NCBI GenBank assembly: GCA_003024785.1 | Contig: PUQB01000084.1 | Span: 597,932-661,931 of the forward strand | Origin: Selaginella tamariscina | Lineage: Eukaryota; Streptophyta; Lycopodiopsida; Selaginellales; Selaginellaceae | DNA length: 64,000 nucleotides | Reading direction: 5' to 3' | Shown here: piece by piece, positions 1 through 11,877 of the stretch | Position numbering within the stretch: the first letter of the stretch is position 1 | How the letters are laid out: each line of letters opens with the position of its first letter | Notes under the pieces: generated by a model | The model's input: only the letters and a program-made list of their open reading frames with translations | What the model was told of the DNA's origin: nothing | Databases searched by the model: none | Translations under genes and position numbers: made by a program

Positions 1-2
1 TG

Positions 3-54
<52 letters not shown>

Positions 55-62
55 TGTATGTA
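1..62. repeat. (TA)n / (TATG)n microsatellite
   Basis: Alternating TA followed by about eight TATG units. It is the first of many simple tracts in the window and sits at the window edge, so its full length is unknown. Confidence 0.95.
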
Positions 63-848
63 TATGTCCATGTATATACAAGAGTGTGCATGTGTGTGCG
101 AGAGATAGATAAATAAATTTTATTATATAAACACACATATAAATGTAAATACAAATAAATAAATAAATTATCGCATGCAGATATATATGTATATGTATAC
201 ACAGGAGTGTGCGTGTGAAAGAGACATTTCACATGTGTGAATGCGCCTTCAAACCCTACTGCACCACCATGCATCTTTGGACTACCATGCCTTTTGAGAG
301 TGGATCTATTGATCTATTGTATCATATTCCACCTTCTTTCTCCTACGCCACCTTGAAACCCTAAGAATATACCTAAACCCTAAAAAGAATAAAATATATA
401 TTAACCTTAAATAAATATTCTTTCATTATATTATCATAATCGTACATTTGTGTGTGTATGGGTGTATCACATACATATCATGTAGGGGTTTAACATATGT
501 GTGTTTATGAGAGTGTTAAATTTTCACGTGCAACAATATATACATACACATATATAATATACACATAGACGATGTCATACATACATAGTACATAATATTG
601 TCACGTCAAAACAGATTATGGATCATGCATGGTGTATTTATGAGAGAGAGAGTGTTAAAAAATTAATTTTGCACACATTGCATACAAAACGCATATATAC
701 ATACACACATGTATACACACAATCATACATACATATTACATGTGTGCATGTGTTACATATTACTTGTGTAAATTCAATGACATTGTGTTACATACACACA
801 GACTGTCTACATGCGCACACACAATACACCCCTTAAAAACATCTCACA
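63..848. other. AT-rich intergenic DNA, no gene seen
   Basis: Short CA/TG and TA runs and telobox-like AAACCCTAA motifs near 353-385. The small open frames here have simple-sequence composition (H, T, Y, I, C) and no recognisable domain. Confidence 0.7.
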
Positions 849-1641
849 ATATGTATTAAAAGCACCTATAAAAACACATATGCACACCGATGAGTGAATT
901 ACAATACAAATAATTAAATGTTTAAGGGTCTAGCTTTAGGGTTTAAACCCTAAACACAAAACATCCATATATCTATGTTTAGTGTTTAAAGTAAATTTAT
1001 ATTAATAATTAAAAAAATGTGCATGGATTTAATTTATATTAGTATAAAGATTTATACTAACATATATATTATGTGTTATGATTGCTTTTAAATGTGTTTT
1101 AATATCACTATATCATTTTAATTTAAAATAGTGTAAAATCAAATATATACATACAATTTTAAAGTATTAGTAAATTAAAATTTGCATTTTTGAAAATAAA
1201 GTTTTTAAAATAATTTACAAATCACTAGAATGATTTATGTTTAACCACTTGACTATCAATAATTATTTATGCATGTTTTCTTGTGTATTTTTATACAAAT
1301 AGTAGACTTTTTATACAGATATTAAAATTTAATAATAAAATACTTACATTAGGTTTAAATCCTAAACCAAACTAGGGAGATATGTTACTTCTTTATTGAA
1401 AACATCATGTTAAATGCATGTATGATTCATATGTACTAATTTATAAATATTTTATGTATGTATATGTAAGTCCCAATGTAGAGTGTGTGTAACTATAAAC
1501 GTTTGGTTTGGGATTTAAACCCTAAACTGTAAATACAAAAGTTAGATGCTAGACCCTTGAACATTTATTTATATCATGATCCACTCATTTGCGTGTGTAT
1601 GTGTGTGCATATGTGTTTCTATAAGTGCTTTAATGCATGTG
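849..1641. repeat. Long inverted repeat (foldback or MITE-like)
   Basis: The stretch at about 850-990 reappears reverse-complemented at about 1500-1640. Shared blocks include ACACATATGCACAC, a TTAAAGCAC-like block, AAGGGTCTAG and TTTAGGGTTTAAA. The arms are about 110-140 bp and diverged, around a 500-bp AT-rich core. The inner ends carry a near-palindrome, GGGTTTAAACCC, at about 940-955. No coding sequence is visible. It could be an old non-autonomous inverted-repeat transposon. I could not identify a target-site duplication. Confidence 0.6.
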
Positions 1642-1783
1642 CACATTTATATGTAAATTTTTATTTGTGTTATATATGTGTGCTAGAGAAACATTGAATT
1701 AAAAGTGAAAATAATATTAATATACACACTATGACATAATAATATATCATTTTATCTAATATATAGTCATATATAGTTTTAAT

Positions 1784-2033
1784 AATATATATTAATTTAA
1801 TATTGATAAAAAAGATTAACATTGGAATATTCTTGAAATAATAAGAAAATAATTGAAAAAATCCCATTAATATAAACAAAATGTAAAATAATTGCTCAAA
1901 TAATTAAGAATATATATTAATTTAATTTTGATAATAAGGTTTAATATTGGAATATTCTTGGAATAATAACAAAATAATTAAGAATATCCCATTAATATAA
2001 ACATATGTAGAATAATTACTCAAATAATTAAGA
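1784..2033. repeat. Two tandem copies of a 125-bp AT-rich unit
   Basis: 1784-1908 and 1909-2033 align end to end with roughly 85-90% identity by eye. Shared blocks are ATATATATTAATTTAAT, TTGGAATATTCTTG and CCCATTAATATAAACA. Similar flanking sequence (ACACTATGA with AATATATCATTTTAT) lies on both sides at about 1725 and 2050-2095, so the original duplication may be larger. Confidence 0.75.
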
Positions 2034-2610
2034 AAATAATAATATACACACTATGAATATATTTTAAATGATACATAATAATATATCATTTTATTTATTG
2101 TATAAGTATATATATTTAAAATATATACTTCCTGAATAATAAGAATGTAGAATAATTATTAAAATTTTGTAAAAATTAAACAGCTTGAATCATTTGGTAA
2201 TGTTAAATACATTAAATAATTTATAAAAATAATTGGAATTATAGAGTATATATGTTAGAGAGTCGGTTATTTGTGTCAACTCATTTTAAATTTTATTTTC
2301 TTTTCAAAAATTTAAAATTCTGATATAATATTGTCAGTCTGACATATAAATTTAAAAAATGCTTTTAATTTCCTACTTAAATTTAAATCTAGTTCTTTCT
2401 CTCGCAAGGGTTTCTTTATTTATGTAATTTTTTATCTTCATATTTTCTTTTTCCATGATAGTGATCATCTCAGGAGCGACATTAAATTGGGTGTTATCGT
2501 TTATAAAAAAACACGGCGTCCTCAGTGCTATTTACAAGTATTATAAACAAAAAAATTTTTAATACTTATAAAGATTCACTTTTTTATATTTTCTCTAAAA
2601 ATTAAAATTT
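2034..2610. other. AT-rich intergenic DNA, nothing recognised
   Basis: No open frame of interest, no RNA gene and no long repeat could be seen between the tandem duplication and the foldback-like element. Confidence 0.6.
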
Positions 2611-3140
2611 AAGACTTTAGGAATCCATTAGGATTGCGTTATAATTCGTTAGGAATTTATCTTGTTTACATATCTCTTTTACTTAAAATTCTCGGTTAGC
2701 CAAGATCTTAAAGAATTATCGATGGAGTGGTGGGATTAATTTGGCCATTCCTTTCCTGCCTCTTAGAAGAGGTGGCGGGATTTATCCCACCCACAACTCT
2801 TTAAAACGAAGAAGGGTGGCGGGATTAATCTCGTCCAAAACTTTCTAAAATAATGAAGAGCTAGCAAAATTAATTTAAGAAGTTGTGGGCAAGATTAATC
2901 TAGTTCACTATTCTACAAGGCATGGAAGGGCCCTTCTTTGTTTTAAAGAATTGTGGGCGAGATTTATCCTGCCAACCAGTTTATAAGGCAAGGAAGCATT
3001 AGCAGGATTAATCCTGCAACCCATCGAGATCTCTCTGAAATCTTGGCTAGTTAAAAATTCTAATTAGCGAGGATATGTAAACGGTATAAATTCTTAACAG
3101 ATTCTAGTGCAATCCTAATGGATCCTAAACCCTAAAGTAG
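2611..3140. mobile_element. Foldback-like element with about 100-bp inverted arms and minisatellite core
   Basis: The left arm (about 2613-2713) and right arm (about 3035-3138) are reverse complements with scattered mismatches. Blocks shared in inverse are CCATTAGGATTGC, GTTTACATATC and TAGCCAAGAT. Between them lie diverged units of the GGGATTAATCC minisatellite, a motif that is palindromic at its core (GGATTAATCC), so pairing can continue inward. This layout, long inverted arms around tandem repeats, is that of foldback-type DNA transposons. No transposase is inside, so it would be non-autonomous. The outer boundaries and a target duplication were not resolved. Confidence 0.6.
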
Positions 3141-3235
3141 TTTCACCAAATGGCACATTTCAACAAGCCAATATGTAATCACACCCACCATTTTAGGAGG
3201 TGAATTAACCCTACTAATGCTTCTCTGTTTCCTAA

Positions 3236-3590
3236 ATGGTGGGCGAGATTAATCCTGCCTCTAATTCTAGGAAGCAAGGAAGCATTGACGAGATTAATTT
3301 TGCCACCTCTTCCCTGTCAGAGAGAGTTGTGGGCGGGATTAATTTTGCCACCTCTTCCATGTCAAAGAGAGTTGTTGGCGGGATTAATCCTGCTGATCTC
3401 TTCCCCGTTAGAGAGAGTTGTGGCGAGATTAATCTCACCAACTCTTTCCCGTCCAAGATAGTCGTGGGCAGGATTAATCTCGTCGACTCTTCCCCGTCCA
3501 AGATAGTTGTGGGTGGGATTAATTCTGCTGACCATTCTATTAAATGGGGAAGGAGTGGCGGGATTAATCCCCACCACTTATATAAATTCT
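3236..3590. repeat. 45-bp minisatellite, about eight units
   Basis: Units of 45 bp run GGATTAAT(C/T)(C/T)TGCC... with a CTCTTCCC.GTC.GAGAGAGTTGTGGGCG tail, several mismatches each. The units match those in the foldback-like element just upstream. Because 45 is a multiple of three, frames stay open on both strands and give 15-residue periodic peptides such as VVGGIN.A.SS.SKR. I read these as chance translations, because both strands are open at once. Confidence 0.85.
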
Positions 3591-3739
3591 CAAGCATGAG
3601 AATCTATACTTATACATAATTATATATTATTGCACACGCATATATATTAAGCACCCTTGATTCAGTTTTTTTTACATATTGCATAAACAAATATTATAAA
3701 TGACACAATTATTCATGTGCAAGATAATATGTTTAATAT

Positions 3740-6700
3740 TGTAGATAAAGTATATCTTCTTCGGAACAACGAGATAATTGGCACTGGAACTGTGAAAGTT
3801 CGAGATAATAATGCGTCATGTCATAATATTGCCCAAGGATCTTGTGTGTACATATGAGTGAACACCATTTGCAAGCATGTTGAGGTTCCTAGAATGGAAT
3901 TTGAAGAGGGTTCTCCTGTATTGTGGAATGTGAATGAAGTAAAGGATGACACAAAAAATGCAATGTCATAAACAAATATTAATATGAGTTCACCATATAT
4001 GACTTACCTGCTGTAATGGATAAGGTGATTCTCTTTCTTCATAAGATCAAGGTTGGGAGGGTCATCATCACATATGTAAATCTAATGGAAAGCCGTATCA
4101 GAAGAGAAACTAAGGGTCTACTTCATGGGTGTAGTTGTGACTGAGGTTTCATCTAATGGCACATTGCATCCTGGATCCCTCGTGAGGTGGCGAACATTTG
4201 AATTAAGACGGCGAGATGGTTCAACATATCCAAAGTTGGATTTCAATAAAAACAACCCAGAAAGACAACTCATATTTGAAAAGGTTCCTTGCATTGGTCC
4301 TATAGTAAGAAAAAGGCTACAAATCTACCCTGCAAGTTCCGGCAAGAGGGTTAAGAATTTCACATCTTCGGCAAGTGTTTCTAGCATTTCCACTGACTGC
4401 TGCAAGAAGAAGTGTTATCAAATGGCAAACCAAAATGAAATTACCCAATGTAGACATGCCTTTTGTATGTTAACCCAAAAGCAAAGCATGACTTTGTATA
4501 TGCTGCACTAACTGGGTGTATTAATGGAATGGCCTTGGACATAGGTTATTAGAGTACATCCATGGTATTTAATAAGTGTATACGGGATTCCAAAGACCAT
4601 GTTCTACCATCGGAGGGATGAGTGGCTAGATGGAGCGTGCACCTCAATACATGAAACACTCGCTTGGTCAAAACCCACTCTCACATTATGGCAACCATAA
4701 GATACTTAAGGCTTTTATGGAAGCAAATGCAAACAGGATGCCTCACAAATGCCATCCACAAATGCAGGGTCAGGAAAATCTCAAGGTTTGCCTTCAATCT
4801 ACACTCAATTGAATCTGTGTAACATGTGAACAAGTGCCTCAATTTGATGGGGCTCCAACAATCTGCACTGGTACCTTCAACAACATATGGAATACTCATT
4901 TTAAGGATGTGAATTGCAAAACACTCTAGCTTTTCCAAGTGTGACACTTGTACATCATTGAAGGTGCAGAGGCTTTGTAAAAACCTTGGTGGAATCATAC
5001 CATTCAAAAGAAGATGGAGGCCCACATGATTGCACAACAAACTTATCATTATGCACACCACATGCTTTCTATGTCACGCCCATCAGAATACCTGTGTTGA
5101 TCCATACAGATGGATCATTCAAAGACCAGCATTCCAAAGCTCTTGTAACACCAAAGTGCCTTGGAAATGTCATGAAAGTTCCGATTTCATTACAGTGTGT
5201 GCTAACACATGACACGGTTGTGAATCATATGGACACTTTTCACTTCCACATTGGTCTAGCGACTCCAATTTCACTATTGGTCGTTGCCATGTGTTTCAGA
5301 AACCTTGAAGCCCACTCACAGACAAGTCCTATGTGATCTCAAAGTGAAGAAACAACACCTTCAACCTTTACATAATGCTCTTATGAACACATCTGCACTT
5401 GAGGTATTGGGAATATGAGAGGCATTGTCAGCAGCCTACACAAAAAACATGGCCCTGTTGAGAGTTCTGGTTTAGTGAGGGATCTAGCTCACATAGTGTA
5501 CATGTGTCCTCAAATCAAATAAGCTTCCTCGTGATTTGCTTTTACAGATGGATAATTGTGCAGGCGAGAACAAAAATAGTAAATCATTTTATTAAGGGTT
5601 TCTTAAGTCATACTTACTTTTATTTTCTAGATATGTCTAGCATACTTCAATGCTTGTTGCCAAAGGTGTTTAAACAATCACGCTTCAGTTTCCTTATGGT
5701 TGTCACACTCATGAAGATATTGATGCATTCTTCAGCAAGGTCTCCAACTCTACAAAAAGGGCAAGTGCACTTACCTTAGCACATATGATGAATCTTTTTT
5801 GAAAATTGCATCTCCAAAAAAAGTTGTGCTTTGCTTGTGACTGAGGTGCCAGACTTCAAAAATTTCTCAAGGAGTATATAAAAGAGGGAGTGATTCTTTA
5901 GTTGGTCACCTTGTGCCGCTACAATTTTTTTTCTCCATATAGATGGTATACCTATTATGCAGTACAAGTTACGGCCATCAAGCAGGAGTGGTTACCGAAA
6001 ACTTAATGCTCTTCAAAAGTGGAAGGATGGAAAGCCACTTCTCCAGAAGGACAACCAGACCCTATTCCATTGAGTGCCCAGCTCAAGGAACAAGATTATT
6101 GTTATATGTGGCATGGGTTCAAAAATCGATGCCAAAGAATTCTGATAAGGCAACTGGTTACTAGAACTATATAAGCATGTGGTAAACTATTGGGAGACTG
6201 TTTTTAAGGAAGGGGTACTGTCACAAGTACAGAATTGCAACACCCTTTTTGGCCTAAAACAAGGTGGCGAGAGGAGATTGAAATGACATCACTGAGCAGA
6301 CGACATAAAGACAGTAGTGATGTGGAAGTAAACCCCACACTTTGTTAACAAAGGAACCAAAAACCTAAAGCATACTTTGATTGTTGCAAGGATCTTCAAA
6401 AACTAATTATTCTCATTACTCCAAATGTGCCATATAATCAGCCTATTTGGATGGTCAAATTATTAACACACCTGAAGTAATCAAAAAAAATAATATGTTA
6501 AGGTTGCATGGTTCAAACCCAAAAAAGGCATACGAAAGGAATGAAAGATATAATGGATGCCTAAGAAAACATGGTCTCCAATCAAAAAGACCCAGCATGT
6601 TTTATAAATGTTAAATCCATTCGATATGGGTGGATGTCAAGAAGCGTTGATAAAGTCACGATTAACAAAACTGCAAGAGAATGTATTTTTTGAAGCTTAA

Positions 6701-6826
6701 AGCAATTACAAAATTAAAATATCATATATTTAATATTCATAATTATAATAAACTCTTTAATAATAGTACCAAATTTATTTAACTATATAAATTTATAAAA
6801 AGATATGGAAGATTGACTATATAGGA

Positions 6827-6871
<45 letters not shown>

Positions 6872-6960
6872 ACTAGTACAAATTTTTAATTAATGTTATA
6901 TTTAAATATTAATATGTTAATCACAACATAAATATTTATAATGTGTTATAATAAAATTAT
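3740..6960 (+). pseudogene. Decayed DUF7869-type (DDE-like) transposon, copy A
   Basis: Coding pieces in varying frames run left to right: an N-terminal piece with GVVVTEVSSNGTLHPGS (about 4125), a Cys pair CDTC (about 4940), DNCAGENKN (from about 5551) and HTHEDIDAFFSK (about 5708). The last two, together with an HDKMDHSKT motif in copy B, are hallmarks I associate with plant and animal proteins carrying the uncharacterised DUF7869 domain. Their spaced Asp/Asp/Glu would fit an RNase-H-fold transposase; that is inference. The copy has many stops and frame changes and is certainly dead. It matches copy B at 41.2-44.05 kb in inverse orientation, and the match runs past the coding part into AT-rich DNA up to about 6960. 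It keeps about 230 bp (about 6428-6650) that copy B lacks. The left end is not sharply defined. Confidence 0.6.
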
Positions 6961-7697
6961 GACATTTATAACTAATATTATCCACTTATTATTTTAATGG
7001 GTGCTATCTAATTATTATTTTCAGTGGGAAAATAATGTGATTTACTAGCATCAATTAACTTCATTGAATCTAATCAGTTATCATTATTGCACTTAATTAA
7101 ATATAAAATGCTACGATGAGGACTAACAATTACCTTATCTAATTATCAATAGGTAAATATTGTTGTGGATACTATTTAAGAAGAAAATGAAGAATGATTG
7201 ACATTTAAATTTGTGTGTAAGCATAAATTTTTAAGAAAAGATTTCAGATATATATTATAAGAATATCATGTTTACACGTGGGTGTGACATGTGTATTTAC
7301 ATATATGTGTTTGTATAGATATATGTGCTTTGATGTGTTTGTTTGTTTTCATGGATGTTGCATATGCTAAATGTATTGTGCATGTGTGTATATGTCTGTA
7401 TAAATGTTTCATTACGTGTACGTGTGTTTGATTATAAATAATAAGTATAAGTATTCATTCTTTATATATATTATTTATATTTAATTTTTTCCTACACAAA
7501 CTGGGGTTCGAGTTAACTTCATTTTATTAATTTAATAATAATTTAACTAGTAATTTATTTTAATTTTTTTCTTTCTTGGTGATTTACATAGAGATCAAGT
7601 ATTTTTAAATATTTAATCTTTTTAAGCATAAACATAAAATTATTATGTATTGCTAAAAAAAAAAATTCAAAAATAAAAATTAAGAAATAAAACAAAA
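6961..7697. other. AT-rich intergenic DNA, no gene seen
   Basis: A/T runs and short TG-rich stretches only. It separates transposon copy A from the 3' end of the CRINKLY-like gene. Confidence 0.6.
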
Positions 7698-8904
7698 CTA
7701 AGACTCATCCATACTAAGAACAAAGTTATCGTCAGAATATGTCCATCCATATTCAAGGTCCCAACATTGTATATCTCTATTTATCTTGACTCCACAATTC
7801 CCTACACGGTTAACTACAAATGAAAATGTAAGTATGATATTTAAATAGGCTATAAATATCAATTGTTAACTATTGTAAATAATAAAAATTAAATAAATAA
7901 TAACAATATAAATTTATTACCTGCTAAAGATGAGAATTGAATGCCCTTTGGTGCACTTGGACCACACCAACAAATAGCTTCGTGATTGTCTACTCTTATA
8001 CCACAGGCTCGGGCTGTAAAATAACCAGATCCTACAAGAGACAATGTGGATAGTTTTACTCCTTTGGGGGCCAGAGACAAGCAAAGATTATTATGATTAG
8101 AACCCCAACACACTGCTTCATTGGAGCTTTCTAAAATTCCACAAATCACATCATTAGCCCCTGAAATGATACTAAACTTTTCATTTGAATTGTAGGTATT
8201 AGCTTTCTGAATTTCATCCTTTGTTGCCTCCAGTGGCTCGGAAGGAATTGTGTAATTCAATGTTGTAATCCACTCTTCCTCTAACATTTCATTATTCTCT
8301 TCTTCAAATCCATTAATTGTGCACATGCCTTCGTCAGTGGTGTCTATTTGTGAAATTAGGCACATGGTGGAATATACACTATTGGATTGTGTTGTGCTTC
8401 AAGTCTGCATCTAACTGCAGGCCAACAAATAACTGTTTGATTATTCATTAGGATACCACAAGTCATGTAGCTATCTTTTATTGCCGTGACATATTTCATT
8501 GGTAGTGTAGGTGACTTTAAGACCTTGCAATATTCTACTAAGCTCCAGCAATCTGGCATACCATCTGATTTTCTAAGTCCACATACATGGTATAGGCCTT
8601 CCGTGAGTGTTGAGTAGCTCACATTAGGAAACTTCTCAAGACTCTCAAGCCACCGGTTTTCATAACTCCCCAGCAAACGGGACGATTGGATCCCTCCAAT
8701 AAGCCACAACTACGTGTCATATGCAAGAGGGGTGGTACTTCTAGGGGACAGGCCTATCCATTTCATCATAACAAAACGCCTTGTGAGTTCTTGGATGGAT
8801 GGCACATACCCTAAAACCATACATACCAGAACTTATAACAATAGTGCCCAAGCACACTGCAACAATAGCAGCGTTGACAATATCAAAACCAGGAGAACCT
8901 TCAT
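7698..8904 (-). CDS. CRINKLY4-like (RCC1-type) repeat protein without kinase; frame-slipped
   Basis: This reads as the extracellular repeat region of CRINKLY4/ACR4-type receptors (plant RCC1-like repeats, each with a CG(L/I)...CW core). The start at 8904 gives a clear signal peptide, MKVLLVLILSTLLLLQCAWA. Repeats follow: VCAIHPRTHKAFCYD, SCGLLEGSNRPVCW, HVCGLRKSDGMPDCW, TCGILMNNQTVICW, ICGILESSNEAVCW, ACGIRVDNHEAICW and, in the second exon, NCGVKINRDIQCW. The intron is 7814-7920 (phase 1); exon 2 is 7698-7813 and ends with a TAG at 7698. No TNFR-like, transmembrane or kinase part follows, so the product would be a secreted ectodomain of about seven repeats. As given, the frame slips about four times (after the signal peptide, between repeats 1 and 2, at the CWG of repeat 2, and after repeat 4). 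Each slip fits one missing base. Either these are consensus errors or this is a recent pseudogene. Ligand or partner unknown. Confidence 0.7.
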
Positions 8905-8944
8905 TCTCCAACCCTAACCTAAAACAGTCAACTGTATATTTATT

Positions 8945-9250
8945 TATTTAGTGTACCTTTGATACCTTTAATTAATATTGTTACTAAAGGACCTGAGAAA
9001 AAGTTCTCAATCCTTTCTACAGCTCCGCTACGAAGGCTAATCTATCTACGCCTTCACAACAATAGCAACGTCAAGATCAAACACTAATGTTTTCCAACTA
9101 GTTATACATACATATTTTAATATACATTGTCACTAAAGGAAAATAATTAACATATATAGTGTACCTTTAAATTAGTATTGTCACTAAAGGACTTGGAGAA
9201 AAAAATAACATATATATAGTGTACTTTAAATTAGTATTGTCACTAAGGAA
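8945..9250. repeat. Short tandem repeats of about 51-62 bp, diverged
   Basis: The blocks AGTGTAC(C)TTTAAATTAGTATTGT and CACTAAAGGA recur, with clear starts at 9131, 9182 and 9241 and a more diverged copy at about 8950-8985. This region lies immediately upstream of the CRINKLY-like gene start and so covers its likely promoter. Confidence 0.65.
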
Positions 9251-9948
9251 AAAATTTAAATTTTTTTAACTATGCCTAAGTATGTGTATGTGTATATATT
9301 GCCTTATAATATATATATATCTGTGTGTGTGTGTGTGTGTGTATTTAAATTATCATTATGTATATATATCATATGAAATAGACATATATAGGGCAAATGA
9401 TGAAACATATCTTAATACTTTCTGATGTGATCATGCAATTTATATAATATTATTAATATATGCTATTTCTATAATATTACTACTTATTGAACGATTCCCT
9501 TTGGTATTGAATCTTCTAGATACAAGTCAGCTTTTCATGGTACTTGCTATGTTTATGTTTATATATATACCCATTTATACAGACACTTAATATTTTATGC
9601 AATTCTCATACACACTTACGTGCATTTGTGTATGTATTATACACACAAAAAGTATTACATATAGAGAGAGGAGAGAGTAAAATAAAAAACAGTTAGGCTT
9701 CAGTGGTTGGCGTTCCACTCTCCTCCGAGATATTAAGTACTGTATAATATTCATCATAAGAATCAGTAATTAAATTAAATAAAATAATAAACAATTATTT
9801 ATGTATTTTAAATATTAAAATTTCAAACATTAAATAACAAGCCAATTGCAAACTCTTTTGGCTAAATTTCAATTATCAAAGTTAAAATGTTATTATATAA
9901 CTATGTAAATTCAAATGTTTTAGGGCTACATTAGGTTTCATCTTGGCT
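9251..9948. other. Intergenic between divergent CRINKLY-like and CLPP6 genes
   Basis: AT-rich with a (TG)n tract near 9322-9342 and GA runs near 9666. It should hold the CLPP6 promoter, but I see no convincing TATA box or other named element. Confidence 0.5.
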
Positions 9949-10143
9949 ATGGCGACAACAATCTCTGTAGCCGCCACGCCGGACGCGCCCTGTTCATCCA
10001 GCTCAATCTGCGACCGCCATGGCATGGGGCGGCTCAGAATGCCGCACACGCTCGTCACAAGAAGAAGAATCTCATGTGTGCAGCCGAGCAATGAATTGGC
10101 GGTGAATAGTGCAGTCTGTCAATTCAAGGTACGCAATATGTAT

Positions 10144-10178
<35 letters not shown>

Positions 10179-11289
10179 CGAAACCGGCGTGGTACTTAAA
10201 AACTTAGAGCGTGCATACAGACGAAATGATTTTGAATAATATACAGGTTATGGCCATCTATCAAGTTGTTTACTGTCCTAGATAGATTCTTTATAGCTAT
10301 ATATGATCAAATCTCTCTCTCTCTCTCTCTCTCTCACTCACACTCACACACACACACACACACACACACATTTCATGATCTAGAGAACTATCTTGTGTTA
10401 AACCTCTTAATTTTAATAAAGTTTTTGTACATACATATATAACACAAGCTATTTAACATTGTATATACCTGTTCGTGTTTTATAAAACTTGTAACTGGAT
10501 CATATAGATGTCGTGACCATGGATACATTGTATATAAGTGTGTGTGTGTGGTGCGATGTCAGAAAAATTGCTGCACAGGGCAGTGGGAGACTATGATGAT
10601 ACGAGGTGCAAAGAAATTAACTTCTACAAGCATGCCATCTTTAATATCTGCGGTAAGAGCACGAGTACATCCACATACACAACACACGTATATGCATATG
10701 TACATAAGAATATGATACACAGGCACGAGCGTTGTACATTTGTGTATACATACCTACGGCATGCCTGTGTATGTATATATTATCGATTTGTTGCACAGGG
10801 CAGTGAGGAGCTGATGATTCAAGCTGCAAAGAAGGGATCTCCTCCAATAATGCCGGCAGTGATAACTCCGGCCGGCATATCTGATCTCTCCACAGTTATG
10901 CTTCGTAGTCGGATTATATTTATTGGACAACCCATCAACTCACAGGTTTTTATACATTTATATACATAGATATACAACTTTATATACACATTAATTTAGT
11001 CCATTTATATGCAGGTTGCTCAACGTGTCATTTCACAACTCATGGCTCTCGCGGCTGTCGATGAGGAGAAAGATATAAAGGTGGGCATTTGGCAATGTGA
11101 ACATCAACACGCCTATATATTTCAGTCTTTAATTTATTTTAGAGCTGATCTTTTATGGTTTAGATGTATATTAATTGTCCTGGAGGCAGCACCTATTCAG
11201 TTCTTGCTATTTACGATTGCATGTCATGGGTAAGTCAACACACACATGTATAAACGCCCTATTGATAATGAGAAGATATTTGATAGTTC

Positions 11290-11328
<39 letters not shown>

Positions 11329-11842
11329 GTCTAACATAATGTAACGTATTGTATTTGCAGATAAAGCCAAGGGTGAGCACTGTGTGTTTTGGAATGGCGG
11401 CCAGCCAGGGAGCGTTGATATTAGCTGGTGGAGCAAAAGGCTTACGGTTTGCAATGCCAAATTCAAGGGTCATGATTCATCAACCACAAGGTGGCTGTGG
11501 GGTACGTGCGTGCGTTTGTGCTTGTACACATAGTAATATATAATTGACGGATGATTACACAGGGAACGATGGAGGATGTACGAAGACAAGTGAATGAAGT
11601 TGTATCTTCAAGAGATGTGAGTGTGTGTGTTGCGTGCGTGTGTGTATGCTATACGCATAGTAAACATTTAAGTATGCACTTTTAACTTATATCACTAATC
11701 TGAATGTGATACGGACCTAACGCCATGTTATGTTTTATATATTTTCAGAAAATTGATAAAATGTATGCTGCTTTCACTGAACAACCATTGGAAGTAGTGC
11801 AGACGTATACTGAACGTGACCATTTCTTCTCAGCAGCAGAAG

Positions 11843-11877
<35 letters not shown>

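Noticed and set aside
350-390. Telomere repeat or internal telomeric tract (AAACCCTAA motifs, also near 940, 1365, 1515, 16790 and 39430)
   Set aside because: Only one or two units each and scattered; these are telobox-like promoter motifs or chance, not a telomere array.
618-836. Small open frames made of CA/TG/TA sequence (His/Thr/Tyr/Val-rich), here and at about 18490-18850, 28355-28890, 31238-31560 and 34469-34754
   Set aside because: They are translations of microsatellites or introns with no domain, often open on both strands, and several lie inside introns of CLPP6, TON2 or the sulfotransferase.
2720-3600. Possible CRISPR-like array
   Set aside because: The repeats are contiguous 45-bp units without distinct spacers, in eukaryotic DNA; this is a minisatellite.
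6495-6530. B-box-like GGTTCAAACCC suggesting a tRNA or SINE
   Set aside because: No A box or cloverleaf can be built around it, and it lies inside transposon copy A.
9690-9735. GC-richer GGCTTCAGTGGTTGGCGTTCC patch considered as a tRNA/SINE head
   Set aside because: No matching T arm or acceptor stem in either orientation.
9943-9948. TTG start two codons before ATG for CLPP6
   Set aside because: Plants do not normally initiate nuclear genes at TTG; ATG 9949 gives a sensible transit peptide.
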